A program made the position numbers and the translations under genes. DNA of 64,000 bases, taken from the NCBI GenBank assembly GCA_035651755.1, contig DASRFA010000056.1, forward strand, positions 186,001-250,000, written 5' to 3'. The stretch is from DASRFA01 sp035651755 (GTDB taxonomy: Bacteria; Desulfobacterota; Binatia; UBA12015). This document shows, piece by piece, positions 53,615 to 61,228 of the stretch. The notes under the pieces are model-generated. The model saw only the letters and a program-made list of their open reading frames with translations. It did not search any database and had not been told where the DNA came from. Each line of letters begins with the position of its first letter. Position 1 is the first letter of the stretch.

Positions 53615-54547
53615 TCAGCCGCTGCAGCCGGAGAACAGCCCCTCGAAGAGGCCGGGTTTGCGATCCGCCTTCGCCGGCGGCGGCGCCGCCGCGGGAGCGG
53701 CGGCGCCGGGCGCGGCTGCCGGAGCGGCGTCCGCCGAATCCGGGACGCGGAACGCCGCGAATCCGCCCTCCAGCGTCGCCGGGACCGGCGGGAACGCGAG
53801 GTCGCCGCGGTTGCGACCCGGAAGCACGAGCGCCTGCAGCGCCTTGCCGCTCATGCGGCCGGATTCGAGCTTCTGGACGGCGAGCGTCGTGACGCTCTGG
53901 CGCGGCGCCGTGCTGGTCTCGGGATATCCCTCGTTGAAGACGATGAAGTAATTCGTCCCCGGCGCGCCGAGACGCTTCTTGTCCTCGTCGGAGACCATGT
54001 CGTAGGCGATCACCTCCGAAGCCACGGCCCTCGGCTCGTTGTCGGGCGCGAGGAGGTTCGGCCATGCGCGCGCGACGTCGGCCAGCGCCGCCTGGTCCGG
54101 AGCCTCGAGTGCCGCGCCGCCGTTCGCGGCGCCGGCCTGCGCGGTCGCGCCGCCGGGCGACGGAGCGGCTCCGGCCGCGGAGCGCTTCTTCGGCACCGAT
54201 CGGGGATCGATCCGCGACTTCAGGTCGTCGCTCAGCTGGCCGCGGTGCAGCGTCACGACGAGCGCGCCGTCGCTCTCGGTGACCTCGAACGTGCGCACGA
54301 CGACGGCTCCACCGCTGGCGGCGACCTGGTTCTCCGTGACGACCGGCCGAAGCTCGAGCACCGCGAGCCAGCGCCCGGCGATTCCGGCCGGCGGAGCTCC
54401 CTTGGTCGTCGTCGTGTCGCCCGGCACGACACCGCTTCGGGTCACGCCCTCGCTCCCCTCATCGGCGAGCGCCGTGTCCGGCGGCCCGGCTGCCACCAGC
54501 GCAACGAGCCAGAGGGGAACGAGAACCAGAAGAAGACGTCTCGGCAT
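53615..54547 (-). CDS. Secreted protein, LFSGCSG family member 2 (unknown function)
   Basis: 310 residues from ATG 54547. Signal peptide (LLLVLVPLWLVALVAAGPPDTALADE), then blocks matching member 1: DTTTTKGAPPAGIAGRWLAVLELRPV (44-69), VVVRTFEVTESDGALVVTLHRGQLSDDLKSRID (82-114), an Ala/Gly-rich linker, DVARAWPNLL, YFIVFNEGYPETSTAPRQSVTTLAVQKLESGRMSGKALQALVLPGRNRG and the C-terminal GLFEGLFSGCSG. The second half is beta-rich. Two conserved features, the DTTTT tract right after the signal peptide and the terminal GCSG, are unusual. No family recognised. It is transcribed toward member 1, 95 nt apart, probably as one unit. Confidence 0.75.
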   Translation of the reverse strand: MPRRLLLVLVPLWLVALVAAGPPDTALADEGSEGVTRSGVVPGDTTTTKGAPPAGIAGRWLAVLELRPVVTENQVAASGGAVVVRTFEVTESDGALVVTLHRGQLSDDLKSRIDPRSVPKKRSAAGAAPSPGGATAQAGAANGGAALEAPDQAALADVARAWPNLLAPDNEPRAVASEVIAYDMVSDEDKKRLGAPGTNYFIVFNEGYPETSTAPRQSVTTLAVQKLESGRMSGKALQALVLPGRNRGDLAFPPVPATLEGGFAAFRVPDSADAAPAAAPGAAAPAAAPPPAKADRKPGLFEGLFSGCSG

Positions 54548-54554
54548 GGGCGGC

Positions 54555-54564
54555 CTGCTAGCAG
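54555..54564. promoter_or_regulatory. Palindrome CTGCTAGCAG before the 53.6-kb gene
   Basis: Same 10-bp palindrome as at 53528-53537, here 7 nt before the ATG at 54547. GCACCTCTGCTAGCAG on the minus strand leaves no clear ribosome binding site, so the palindrome occupies that place. Conservation between two diverged paralogs suggests function. Confidence 0.45.
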
Positions 54565-54662
54565 AGGTGCTCGGGGCAGACAATCGAGCTGCGCGGACAT
54601 TCTACTTGTCGCAGCGCGGCGACGATCGCCGGCGCGGCTTCGGCGACGGCGGCCGAAACGAC

Positions 54663-54726
54663 GCCGCCGGGGCGGGTGCCCCGGCGGCTCGGTCGTGCTC
54701 CGGCGGGCCTTGCGGCCCGCCGGAGC
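54663..54726 (-). terminator. Double-hairpin terminator after the Cys-rich secreted gene
   Basis: Two perfect hairpins follow the stop at 54782 on the minus strand. The first is a 13-bp stem (54714-54726 with 54697-54709, 4-nt loop). The second is an 11-bp stem (54678-54688 with 54663-54673, 4-nt loop). The tail after them is CGTCGTTTCGGCCG, the same 14 nt as after the double hairpin at 50.6 kb. It separates the Cys-rich gene from the LFSGCSG pair. Confidence 0.7.
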
Positions 54727-54781
54727 GGGTTGTCAGGTCGGCGGTCCGATCCGACTCGCGCCGGACCGAGCCGTCCGATGG

Positions 54782-56938
54782 TCAGTTCACGTCGAAGGCG
54801 ACCTTCTGGCTCACGACCACCGGGCCGGGGAGGCCGACGTTGTTGTTCACGAGGCCCGACAGCACCGCGCCCGCGGCAACGCCCGGGATGCAGCTGATGT
54901 CGCCGAACGTCGCAACCGGATCGTTCGAGCTCCCCGCGATCAGGAGGCCGGTGTTGCTTCCCGTCGTCGAGATGCCCGTGCAGATGCCGGGCGTGTCGGC
55001 GAACTTGGTTCCAGCGGCGTTCGCGCTTCCGAAGCAGCCGTTGAAGTTGTTGCAGCTGCCCATCCCGGCGCCCGAGCAGCAGACGTTGGGATTGCCGGCG
55101 GCGATGCAGTCGCTGTTGCCGGCCTGACCGGGGCAGAAGTGGCCGTTCGCGTCGGCCACGCTCGTACCCGCCGTCGTGGACGTGGTCGAGATCGAGATCA
55201 CGCCCGAGCCGCCGCCCGAAACGTCCGGGATGCAGTCGGTCGTGAGACCCGCCGTCGAGCCCGACTGCTCGAACACGAAGCAGGAGGCGCCGGCGTTCGC
55301 GGCGTCGTTGTCACACACGCCCGCTCCCGTCATGCCGCCCGAGGCGAACACGACCGGCGAGGTCGTCGCCGTCGTGGTGCGGCAGCGCGGGCACGCCTGC
55401 GTCGTGTACGACGTGGCGGTGAGGATGTAGACGGTCGCGTTGGTCGCCGTTCCGAGCGAGATGTCGCCCGTCACGAGGTTCAACGAGCCGGACGCGGGCG
55501 CGCCCAGCGTGTTGAGTGCGCAGATCTTGACCGGGCTGGTCGTGTCGATCGGCGTCACGCCGCCGCAGCCCGTCGTCGTGCAGTTGACGGCATTCGGGAC
55601 GTCGCCGGCGTTGCCGCTGATCGCGCACGCCGTGTCGCCCGGCCCGCTGCAGGTCAGCGTGTAGCGCGAGCGGTCGCCGAAGTTGTCGGCCGCCTCCGCG
55701 CCAGGGGTGCCCACGCTCGGGCCGCCACCGCCGAACGTCAAGCTTCCGCAGGTGACCGAGGTGCCCTCGTTGCAATGGCCGGCCCCCGCGCCGGAGCAGC
55801 AGGCGTTGCACGTTCCCGTGCCGGCGCCCGTGCAGCAGCTGAGCGGCGTGCCCGGACCGGTGCACACGCTCTGACAGGTTCCGGTGCCGACGCCCGTGCA
55901 GCAGGCGTTCGGGCTCGTCGCTGCGTCGCTCGGATTACGCCGCCCCTGGACACCCTCGTTGCCGCCCAGGTTCGTCGTCAGCGAGCCGCAGACGCCACCG
56001 GCGTCCTGGCTGATTGTGGTCAGCGTCGTCGGCGTGTTGAACGACGGGGTGTTCGGGTCCGCAGCCTTGAGCGCCGGCATGCAGAGGTCCGTCACCTTCT
56101 TCGCGTCCAGGTAGCGTGCCGCGTCGATCGAGTTCGCGATCGCAACCTCGTGCGTCACGAACTTGGTCAGGTTCGTCTTCTGCGACTTCGCCTGGTAGCA
56201 GATCAGGTGGCCCGCGGCGCCGGGCGTCGTCGGTGCCGACAGGTTCGTCGGCGCGCACACCTTGGTGATCTTGTTCATCAGGTACGACTCGGTGTACCCG
56301 AACTGGTCGCTGACCGGGCCCACGACGCCGAACGGACCCTTCGGGCCCTTGATCGAGTAGCAGGCGTAGTCAGACGCGTTCGCCACCGCGCCCGGGGCCG
56401 CCGGCACCGGGAGTCCCGGCGGCAAGCAGAGCCCGGCCTGGCAGGTGTCGCCGCCCGAGCAGTCGCCGTCCACCTTGCACTTCGTGAGCGGCCCGTAGTC
56501 GTTCTTCGCCGAGTGGACCATCAAGCTCTTCGGCTTGTTGATGGTCACGCCGTTGCGGCTGCCGATGCAGTCGGCGAGGTTGTAGATCGTCGTCGGCGCC
56601 ACGAACTTCGGCGCCACCTTCGCGTCCTTGGTCTGATACTCGGCGAGATGAATCGACGGGTTCGCCGCCGCGCCCGCACACGACCTGCCCGTCGTGATCG
56701 GGTTACACAGGCTCACGTACTTCGCGACGCCGTTCTGGCGAGCGACGTCGAACTGGTCCTTCATCGTGACCGAGACCGCCAAGTCCTTGAACTTCTGGGC
56801 GTTCGGCGGAACTTTCATTTCCTTCGCCTGGTAGCAGAGGTACTCGTCGAGCGGCAGCCCGACCTGCGCGTATGCGCTCGACGCGAGGGCGAGCATCGCC
56901 GCGGCAGCGACCGTCACCCTCCCAGTGAATCTCGTCAT
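54782..56938 (-). CDS. Secreted Cys-rich repeat protein (CYxxK and CCxGxGxGxC modules)
   Basis: 718 residues from ATG 56938, preceded by GGAGGGATCACCGAA. A clear signal peptide is cleaved after AYA near residue 24. The N-terminal 270 residues contain three copies of a module starting with a Cys-Tyr-x-x-Lys motif and ending in LCxP: DEYLCYQAKEMKV...SLCNP, DYACYSIKGPKG...DQFGYTES...VCAP, HLICYQAKSQKT...DLCMP. From memory these resemble a domain of unknown function common in uncultured deltaproteobacterial-type genomes. A middle segment is cysteine-dense (CCTGVGTGTCQSVC, CCTGAGTGTCNACCSGAGAGHC). The C-terminal 300 residues are Gly/Thr/Ser-rich beta structure. An in-frame GTG at 57085 behind AAGGAGGTGAA could extend the N terminus by 49 residues, but would bury the signal peptide. 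Confidence 0.8.
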   Translation of the reverse strand: MTRFTGRVTVAAAAMLALASSAYAQVGLPLDEYLCYQAKEMKVPPNAQKFKDLAVSVTMKDQFDVARQNGVAKYVSLCNPITTGRSCAGAAANPSIHLAEYQTKDAKVAPKFVAPTTIYNLADCIGSRNGVTINKPKSLMVHSAKNDYGPLTKCKVDGDCSGGDTCQAGLCLPPGLPVPAAPGAVANASDYACYSIKGPKGPFGVVGPVSDQFGYTESYLMNKITKVCAPTNLSAPTTPGAAGHLICYQAKSQKTNLTKFVTHEVAIANSIDAARYLDAKKVTDLCMPALKAADPNTPSFNTPTTLTTISQDAGGVCGSLTTNLGGNEGVQGRRNPSDAATSPNACCTGVGTGTCQSVCTGPGTPLSCCTGAGTGTCNACCSGAGAGHCNEGTSVTCGSLTFGGGGPSVGTPGAEAADNFGDRSRYTLTCSGPGDTACAISGNAGDVPNAVNCTTTGCGGVTPIDTTSPVKICALNTLGAPASGSLNLVTGDISLGTATNATVYILTATSYTTQACPRCRTTTATTSPVVFASGGMTGAGVCDNDAANAGASCFVFEQSGSTAGLTTDCIPDVSGGGSGVISISTTSTTAGTSVADANGHFCPGQAGNSDCIAAGNPNVCCSGAGMGSCNNFNGCFGSANAAGTKFADTPGICTGISTTGSNTGLLIAGSSNDPVATFGDISCIPGVAAGAVLSGLVNNNVGLPGPVVVSQKVAFDVN

Positions 56939-57475
56939 TTCGGTGATCCCTCCAACTTTTGGCTTCACGTCAGCCGGGTGGTGGATGTTCCTCGTTGTTG
57001 CCGTTGGACAGTACTGCGTTGAATCGATCCGCCCTCGAATGAAATGGCCCCGTCGCCGTCGGATCTCCGGGACGAGCGTTTGCACCGCTGTCGTTCCCCC
57101 TTCACCTCCTTCTTCCGCAACCCGCGACGCAGCGCTCGGGTGAGAGCGAGCTTCCGGCCGCGGGGTACTCGATGGGGCCGGAGCGCCCTCGTTTGAACCC
57201 GTTCCTGGAGCCGTGACCTCCCGCGTGAGGCGCGGGATCGTTACCTGAATGGCCCTGGCTTGTAGCTTCGACTCGCTTGCGATGGCAAGCGCCTTTTTCT
57301 CGTTCGCGTGCGACGCGAGACGATCGAGCGTCGAGCGACGAGCGCACGCGCTGCGATGCGGTGCGACATCGCGTCTTGCACGAATGCAAGAGTACAGGTC
57401 CGCGACCGAGCGCACACCCGTCGCGCTGCTCGACGATTGCGCACGGCATGGTCGCATCGTAGAGGCAGCCGCTGC
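56939..57475. other. 537-nt divergent intergenic region
   Basis: Lies between the Cys-rich secreted gene (minus) and a TMTC-type gene (plus) and should hold both promoters. It is somewhat richer in A+T than its surroundings. On the minus strand an almost ideal Shine-Dalgarno (AAGGAGGTGAA, 57101-57111) sits far upstream of the ATG at 56938, hinting at a leader peptide, an alternative start or a structured 5' leader. I see no RNA gene and no convincing -10/-35 pair. Confidence 0.4.
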
Positions 57476-59698
57476 ATGAACGAGACGCGGCGCCCGAACG
57501 GAGCCGGCGTGTGGGTCGAGGCCGGGGTCGTCGCGTTGGCGCTCGGCGCGATCGCGCTCGCCGCCTACGCCACCTCGTTCGCCACCGGCTTCACGCTCGA
57601 CAGCACCGCGATCATCCTCGGCGCGCCGCAGATCCGCTCCGCGACCGCGGAGAACCTCGCGGTCATCTTCACGCGCGACTACTGGTACCCGAGCAACCTG
57701 ATGGGCCTCTATCGGCCGCTGACGACGCTCTCGTACCTCGCGAACTGGGCGCTTCCGGGCGGCGGCGATCAGCCCTTCGCCTATCACGTCGTCAACCTCG
57801 CGCTCCACGTGGCGAATGCGGTGCTCGCCTTCGCGGTCGCGCGCCGGGTCGTCGGGCTCGGCCGCCGCCCGGCCTTGGTCGCGGCGGCGATCTTCGCCGC
57901 GCATCCGATCGGCACCGAGGCGGTGACGAACGTCGTCGGGCGGGCGGACCTCCTGGCGACCGCTTCCGTGCTGGGCGGGCTCCTCCTCTACGCGCGCGCC
58001 GCTCGCAGCGTCGGCGGCACCCGGATCGCGTGGCTCGGCGCCGCCGCCGCGGTGTTCCTCGGCGGGCTCCTCTGCAAGGAGTCCGCCGTCGTCCTCCTCC
58101 CGGTCGCGATCCTCCACGATTGGATCTTCTCCGCGGCGCGGAGCGTGGACTCGCGCGAAGACGGTCGCGGGTTCTGGCATCACGCGACCGGCTGGGCTTT
58201 CTTGCTCGTCCCGCTCGCGGCCGTGGTCCTCGTCCGCGCGCGCATCTTCGCGGTCAACCCGGCGACCGAGCTCGACGTCGCGCAGAACGTCATCGCGGTC
58301 GCGGGCCCGTGGACGGGGCGTGCGACCGCGCTCGGCGTCCTCGCCGATTCCATCGGTCGCCTCGCGTGGCCGGCGCGCCTCTGCCCCGACTACTCGGTCG
58401 GCGAGGTGACGCTCTTCCGCTGGCAGCTCCACGGGTGGCAGGACTGGCGCGTCGTCGTCGGCCTGGCGCTGCTGGTGGCCGGCGTGGCGGCGCCGCTCCT
58501 CCTCCGTCGCCGCAGACCGGCGATCGCGTTCTACGTCGGCTTCCTCTTGGTCGCGATCCTCCCGACGTCGAACCTCCTCGTGCCGATCGGCGCCGTCGCG
58601 GCCGACCGCTTCCTCTATCTCCCGCTGGTCGGCTTCGCCGCGCTGGTCGCGCTCGCGATCGAGGGGCTGGCGGGCGCCCTCGCCCCGGGCGGCCGGTCGG
58701 ACGACGCCCCGAGCCGGGTCCCGGCGATCGTCGCGAGCGCGCTCGCGGCCGCTCTCGTGCTCGCCTACGGATGGCGAACGAATCGCCACAACCTCGACTG
58801 GCGTGACGACCTCACCCTGTGGACGCGCGCGAGCGAGACCTGCCCGGCCAGCTACAAGTCGCACCAGGCGCTGGCAGCGGCCATGTCGGCGCGCGATCCC
58901 GAGGGCCGCGACATCGACGCGGTCATCTCGCTCCAGGAGAAGGCGGTCTGGATCCTGCGCCGCAACGCGCCGGACGACGAGCCGGTGCCCGGGCACGTGC
59001 TGGAGCGGCTCGGCGGCTACTACCTCCAGAAGGCGTCGATCGAGGCCGCACCCGCCACCGAACCGTCGCTCACCGAAGGGCAGCGTCGACTCGCCGGGAT
59101 GATCGGGGCCGACTGGGCGATGCTCGCGGCGAAGACGCTCGAGACCGCCGCATACCGCTACGAGCGGGAGAACCGCGCGCGGCACGAGCGAACGCCGAGC
59201 AACGGCATGCTCGAGGTCGGGACGCCCGCGCTCTACATGAAGCTCGGCCAGGCGTACATCCTCGCGCGCGAGCCGAATCGCGCGCTGCGCGCGTTCAAGA
59301 AGGCACGCATGCTGGCGGCGGGCGACGTCGGGATCTACATGACCCTCGCCGACACCTACCTCCGCCTCGGACGGAACGACCGCGCGTTGATGAGCCTCCT
59401 CGAGGCGCTGCTCGTCGCCCCCGACCGCCGCGATATCCCACCGCTCATCCTCGCGGTGTACAAGCGGGTCGAGCCCGGCGGCTGCGCGTTCACGCAGACC
59501 GAGACGGGCGTTCGCGTCGACCGCGACTGCCCGACGACGCATCGCTGGGTGTGCCGATCGTACGCCGACCTCGTGAAGGGCTTCCGGTCGGCGAAGAACA
59601 CGACCGCGGAGGAGCGGCGCGCCGCGATCGACAAGTTCGCCGGCGCCGCCGAGCGCGACTTCGGCTGCACGGGGCTCCGCGCGAGCGACGGAATCTGA
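57476..59698 (+). CDS. TMTC-type membrane protein with TPR-like domain (paralog C)
   Basis: 740 residues from ATG 57476, with AGAGG upstream. About 11 helices in the first 440 residues: YATSFATGFTLDSTAIILGA, LYRPLTTLSYLANWALPGG, YHVVNLALHVANAVLAFAVARRV, IFAAHPIGTEAVTNVVGRADLLATASVLGGLLLY, LGGLLCKESAVVLLPVAILHDWIFS, FLLVAILPTSNLLVPIGAVAADRFLYLPLVG. The C-terminal 280 residues are helical with TPR-like repeats and the motif RVEPGGCAFTQTETGVRVDRDCPTTHRWVCRSYADLV, which closely matches the end of the 24-kb paralog. Proposed membrane polyprenyl-phosphate-sugar transferase. As in that paralog the expected DDD motif is DST. Transcribed alone. Confidence 0.82.
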   Translation: MNETRRPNGAGVWVEAGVVALALGAIALAAYATSFATGFTLDSTAIILGAPQIRSATAENLAVIFTRDYWYPSNLMGLYRPLTTLSYLANWALPGGGDQPFAYHVVNLALHVANAVLAFAVARRVVGLGRRPALVAAAIFAAHPIGTEAVTNVVGRADLLATASVLGGLLLYARAARSVGGTRIAWLGAAAAVFLGGLLCKESAVVLLPVAILHDWIFSAARSVDSREDGRGFWHHATGWAFLLVPLAAVVLVRARIFAVNPATELDVAQNVIAVAGPWTGRATALGVLADSIGRLAWPARLCPDYSVGEVTLFRWQLHGWQDWRVVVGLALLVAGVAAPLLLRRRRPAIAFYVGFLLVAILPTSNLLVPIGAVAADRFLYLPLVGFAALVALAIEGLAGALAPGGRSDDAPSRVPAIVASALAAALVLAYGWRTNRHNLDWRDDLTLWTRASETCPASYKSHQALAAAMSARDPEGRDIDAVISLQEKAVWILRRNAPDDEPVPGHVLERLGGYYLQKASIEAAPATEPSLTEGQRRLAGMIGADWAMLAAKTLETAAYRYERENRARHERTPSNGMLEVGTPALYMKLGQAYILAREPNRALRAFKKARMLAAGDVGIYMTLADTYLRLGRNDRALMSLLEALLVAPDRRDIPPLILAVYKRVEPGGCAFTQTETGVRVDRDCPTTHRWVCRSYADLVKGFRSAKNTTAEERRAAIDKFAGAAERDFGCTGLRASDGI

Positions 59699-59762
59699 TC
59701 GTCGCGGCGGGTGTCCGACCGATCGCGACGCGGTTCGCGCCGGCGCCCCTTCGCCGGCGACC

Positions 59763-60701
59763 TCAGCCGCGGCTTTCCTTCTTGACCTCCGGGTCGATCA
59801 GGTCCCCGAAGCTCTCGATCGACTGCGGGCCGAGGAGACGGCGGCCGTTCACGAAGAACGTCGGCGTCGCCACCACGCCGAGCTGCTCCGCCTCCTCGAC
59901 CGTCGCGTCGAGGAGCGGCTCCATCTCGTCGTCGTCGTAGCACTCCTCGACCTTGTCGGGATCGGCTCCCGCGTCCTTCACGAGCTCGAGGAGCTTCGGG
60001 ATCGCCTCGTCGGCGGTGATGTCGCGCGCCTTGGCGAAGACGGCGTCGTGGAACTTCCAGTAGACGTCGTTGCCGTTCTGCTTCAGCACGCACAGGCCCA
60101 TCAGCGCGGCGCTCTCCGCCCACGGGTGGATGTTCCCCATGGGAAAGGACTTGTAGACGACCCGCACGTCCTGGCCGTATCGCGGAAGGACGTCGTTCCG
60201 CAGAACCGCCTCCGCCTTCGCGGAGAACGGGCACTGGAAGTCGCCGTACTCGACGATCGTCACCTTCGGGTAGGCGGCGCCGCGGCTCGGCTGGTCGGCG
60301 CCGACGTCGATCTTCGCCATGATCTCGTGCCTCGGATCGGCCGTCAGATCGACCGGCTTTCCCTGAAACAGCCATCGACCGTCGCGCGAGACGAAGAACG
60401 GGATCGCCTGCGACCCCTCGCCGCTCGTCACGTGGAGCGTCCCCTCCGTCAGCGTGCCCACCTCGGACGGCTTCAGGTCGCTCACGCTGAGGTCGACGTT
60501 CGCACCGAGCTGCCCGTTCGCGTGGAAGTAGCGCTTGACGCTGGCGGTGACCGTGTCGGCATCCACGCTCGATGAGCCGGCCGCCGCCGCGGGCGGTCCT
60601 TCTTGCTTTCCTTCCGGCGCGGGCGACGAATGACAGGCCATCGCGGTGGCGAGCGCGGCGATCGCGATCGCGCGAATGCCGGGAGTGGTGAGGTCGTTCA
60701 T
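59763..60701 (-). CDS. DsbA-like thioredoxin-fold lipoprotein with CPFS active site
   Basis: 312 residues from ATG 60701, with AAGGAAG as ribosome binding site. The signal ends in a probable lipobox (ATAMAC, Cys23), then a Gly/Ala linker, an N-terminal domain of about 90 residues (PSEVGTLTEGTLHVTSGEGSQAIPFFVSRDGRWLFQGKPVDL) and a DsbA/thioredoxin domain: VTIVEYGDFQCPFSAKAEAVLRNDVLPRYGQDVRVVYKSFPMG, then VVATPTFFVNGRRLLG with the cis-Pro. The active site is CPFS, so only one of the two redox cysteines remains. This layout is seen in outer-membrane-associated thiol proteins acting as reductants or isomerase-like factors, or as non-redox chaperones. Periplasmic. Confidence 0.88.
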   Translation of the reverse strand: MNDLTTPGIRAIAIAALATAMACHSSPAPEGKQEGPPAAAAGSSSVDADTVTASVKRYFHANGQLGANVDLSVSDLKPSEVGTLTEGTLHVTSGEGSQAIPFFVSRDGRWLFQGKPVDLTADPRHEIMAKIDVGADQPSRGAAYPKVTIVEYGDFQCPFSAKAEAVLRNDVLPRYGQDVRVVYKSFPMGNIHPWAESAALMGLCVLKQNGNDVYWKFHDAVFAKARDITADEAIPKLLELVKDAGADPDKVEECYDDDEMEPLLDATVEEAEQLGVVATPTFFVNGRRLLGPQSIESFGDLIDPEVKKESRG

Positions 60702-60854
60702 GCGGGCGACTTCCTTGCGGTGCGCGAAGCGTCCGCCATGCCGGCTGCGGGCTCGGCGGTGCCGCTGTCGCGGTTCGAGCGGTGCGGTCGATCTACGAGC
60801 GGGCCTGCGCGAAGTCAACCGAGCTTCGCGCCCGACCGCGTACGGGATGCGCGG

Positions 60855-61097
60855 TCACGCGTGGCGAACGAGCGCGAGCATCGCGCCGATGAGCAGCGCG
60901 ACCTGCCCGGTCGCCACCGTCAGGACCAGCCGCGTCAAGTCAGCCTTCAGCTCTGCGAGGTCGCTCCGCGTGGCGACCTCGTCGGCGAGCGCGTCCGCGA
61001 TCGCGGACGCCGCCTCTTCGGCCGCCTGTGGAGCGAAGCCCGCCTTGTCGCGCAACCGCCGCGCGAGCCCCAGGGTGTCGATCGCAGCTCGGCCCAC
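60855..61097 (-). CDS. Small DUF1640-like coiled-coil membrane protein
   Basis: 80 residues from a GTG at 61097. The sequence IDTLGLARRLRDKAGFAPQAAEEAASAIADALADEVATRSDLAELKADLTRLVLTVATGQVALLIGAMLALV fits the DUF1640/CCDC90-type pattern: a (F/I)DTL..A..L...G....QAEA motif, a coiled coil with a T..DLAELKA.L segment, and one C-terminal membrane helix. Such proteins are often small and often sit near mobile or toxin loci, but the function is unknown. An in-frame upstream TTG could extend it. It is on the same strand as the preceding GT39 gene. Confidence 0.7.
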   Translation of the reverse strand: MGRAAIDTLGLARRLRDKAGFAPQAAEEAASAIADALADEVATRSDLAELKADLTRLVLTVATGQVALLIGAMLALVRHA

Positions 61098-61228
61098 GGC
61101 GTGAAGGCTACGCAGCTCCGCCCGCCGAGGCAACGCGTCGCGGCGGCGATTTGCATTGCCATGCAAGCCGCGTGGCGCATCTCTCCGGTCCGGATCCTTG
61201 CGCTCGGGACGCCACGCCGCGCTGCCGG

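Noticed and set aside
56939..59542. Extension of the Cys-rich protein to 1586 residues
   Set aside because: Runs through an intergenic region and antisense to the TMTC-type gene; the signal peptide at 56938 marks the real start.
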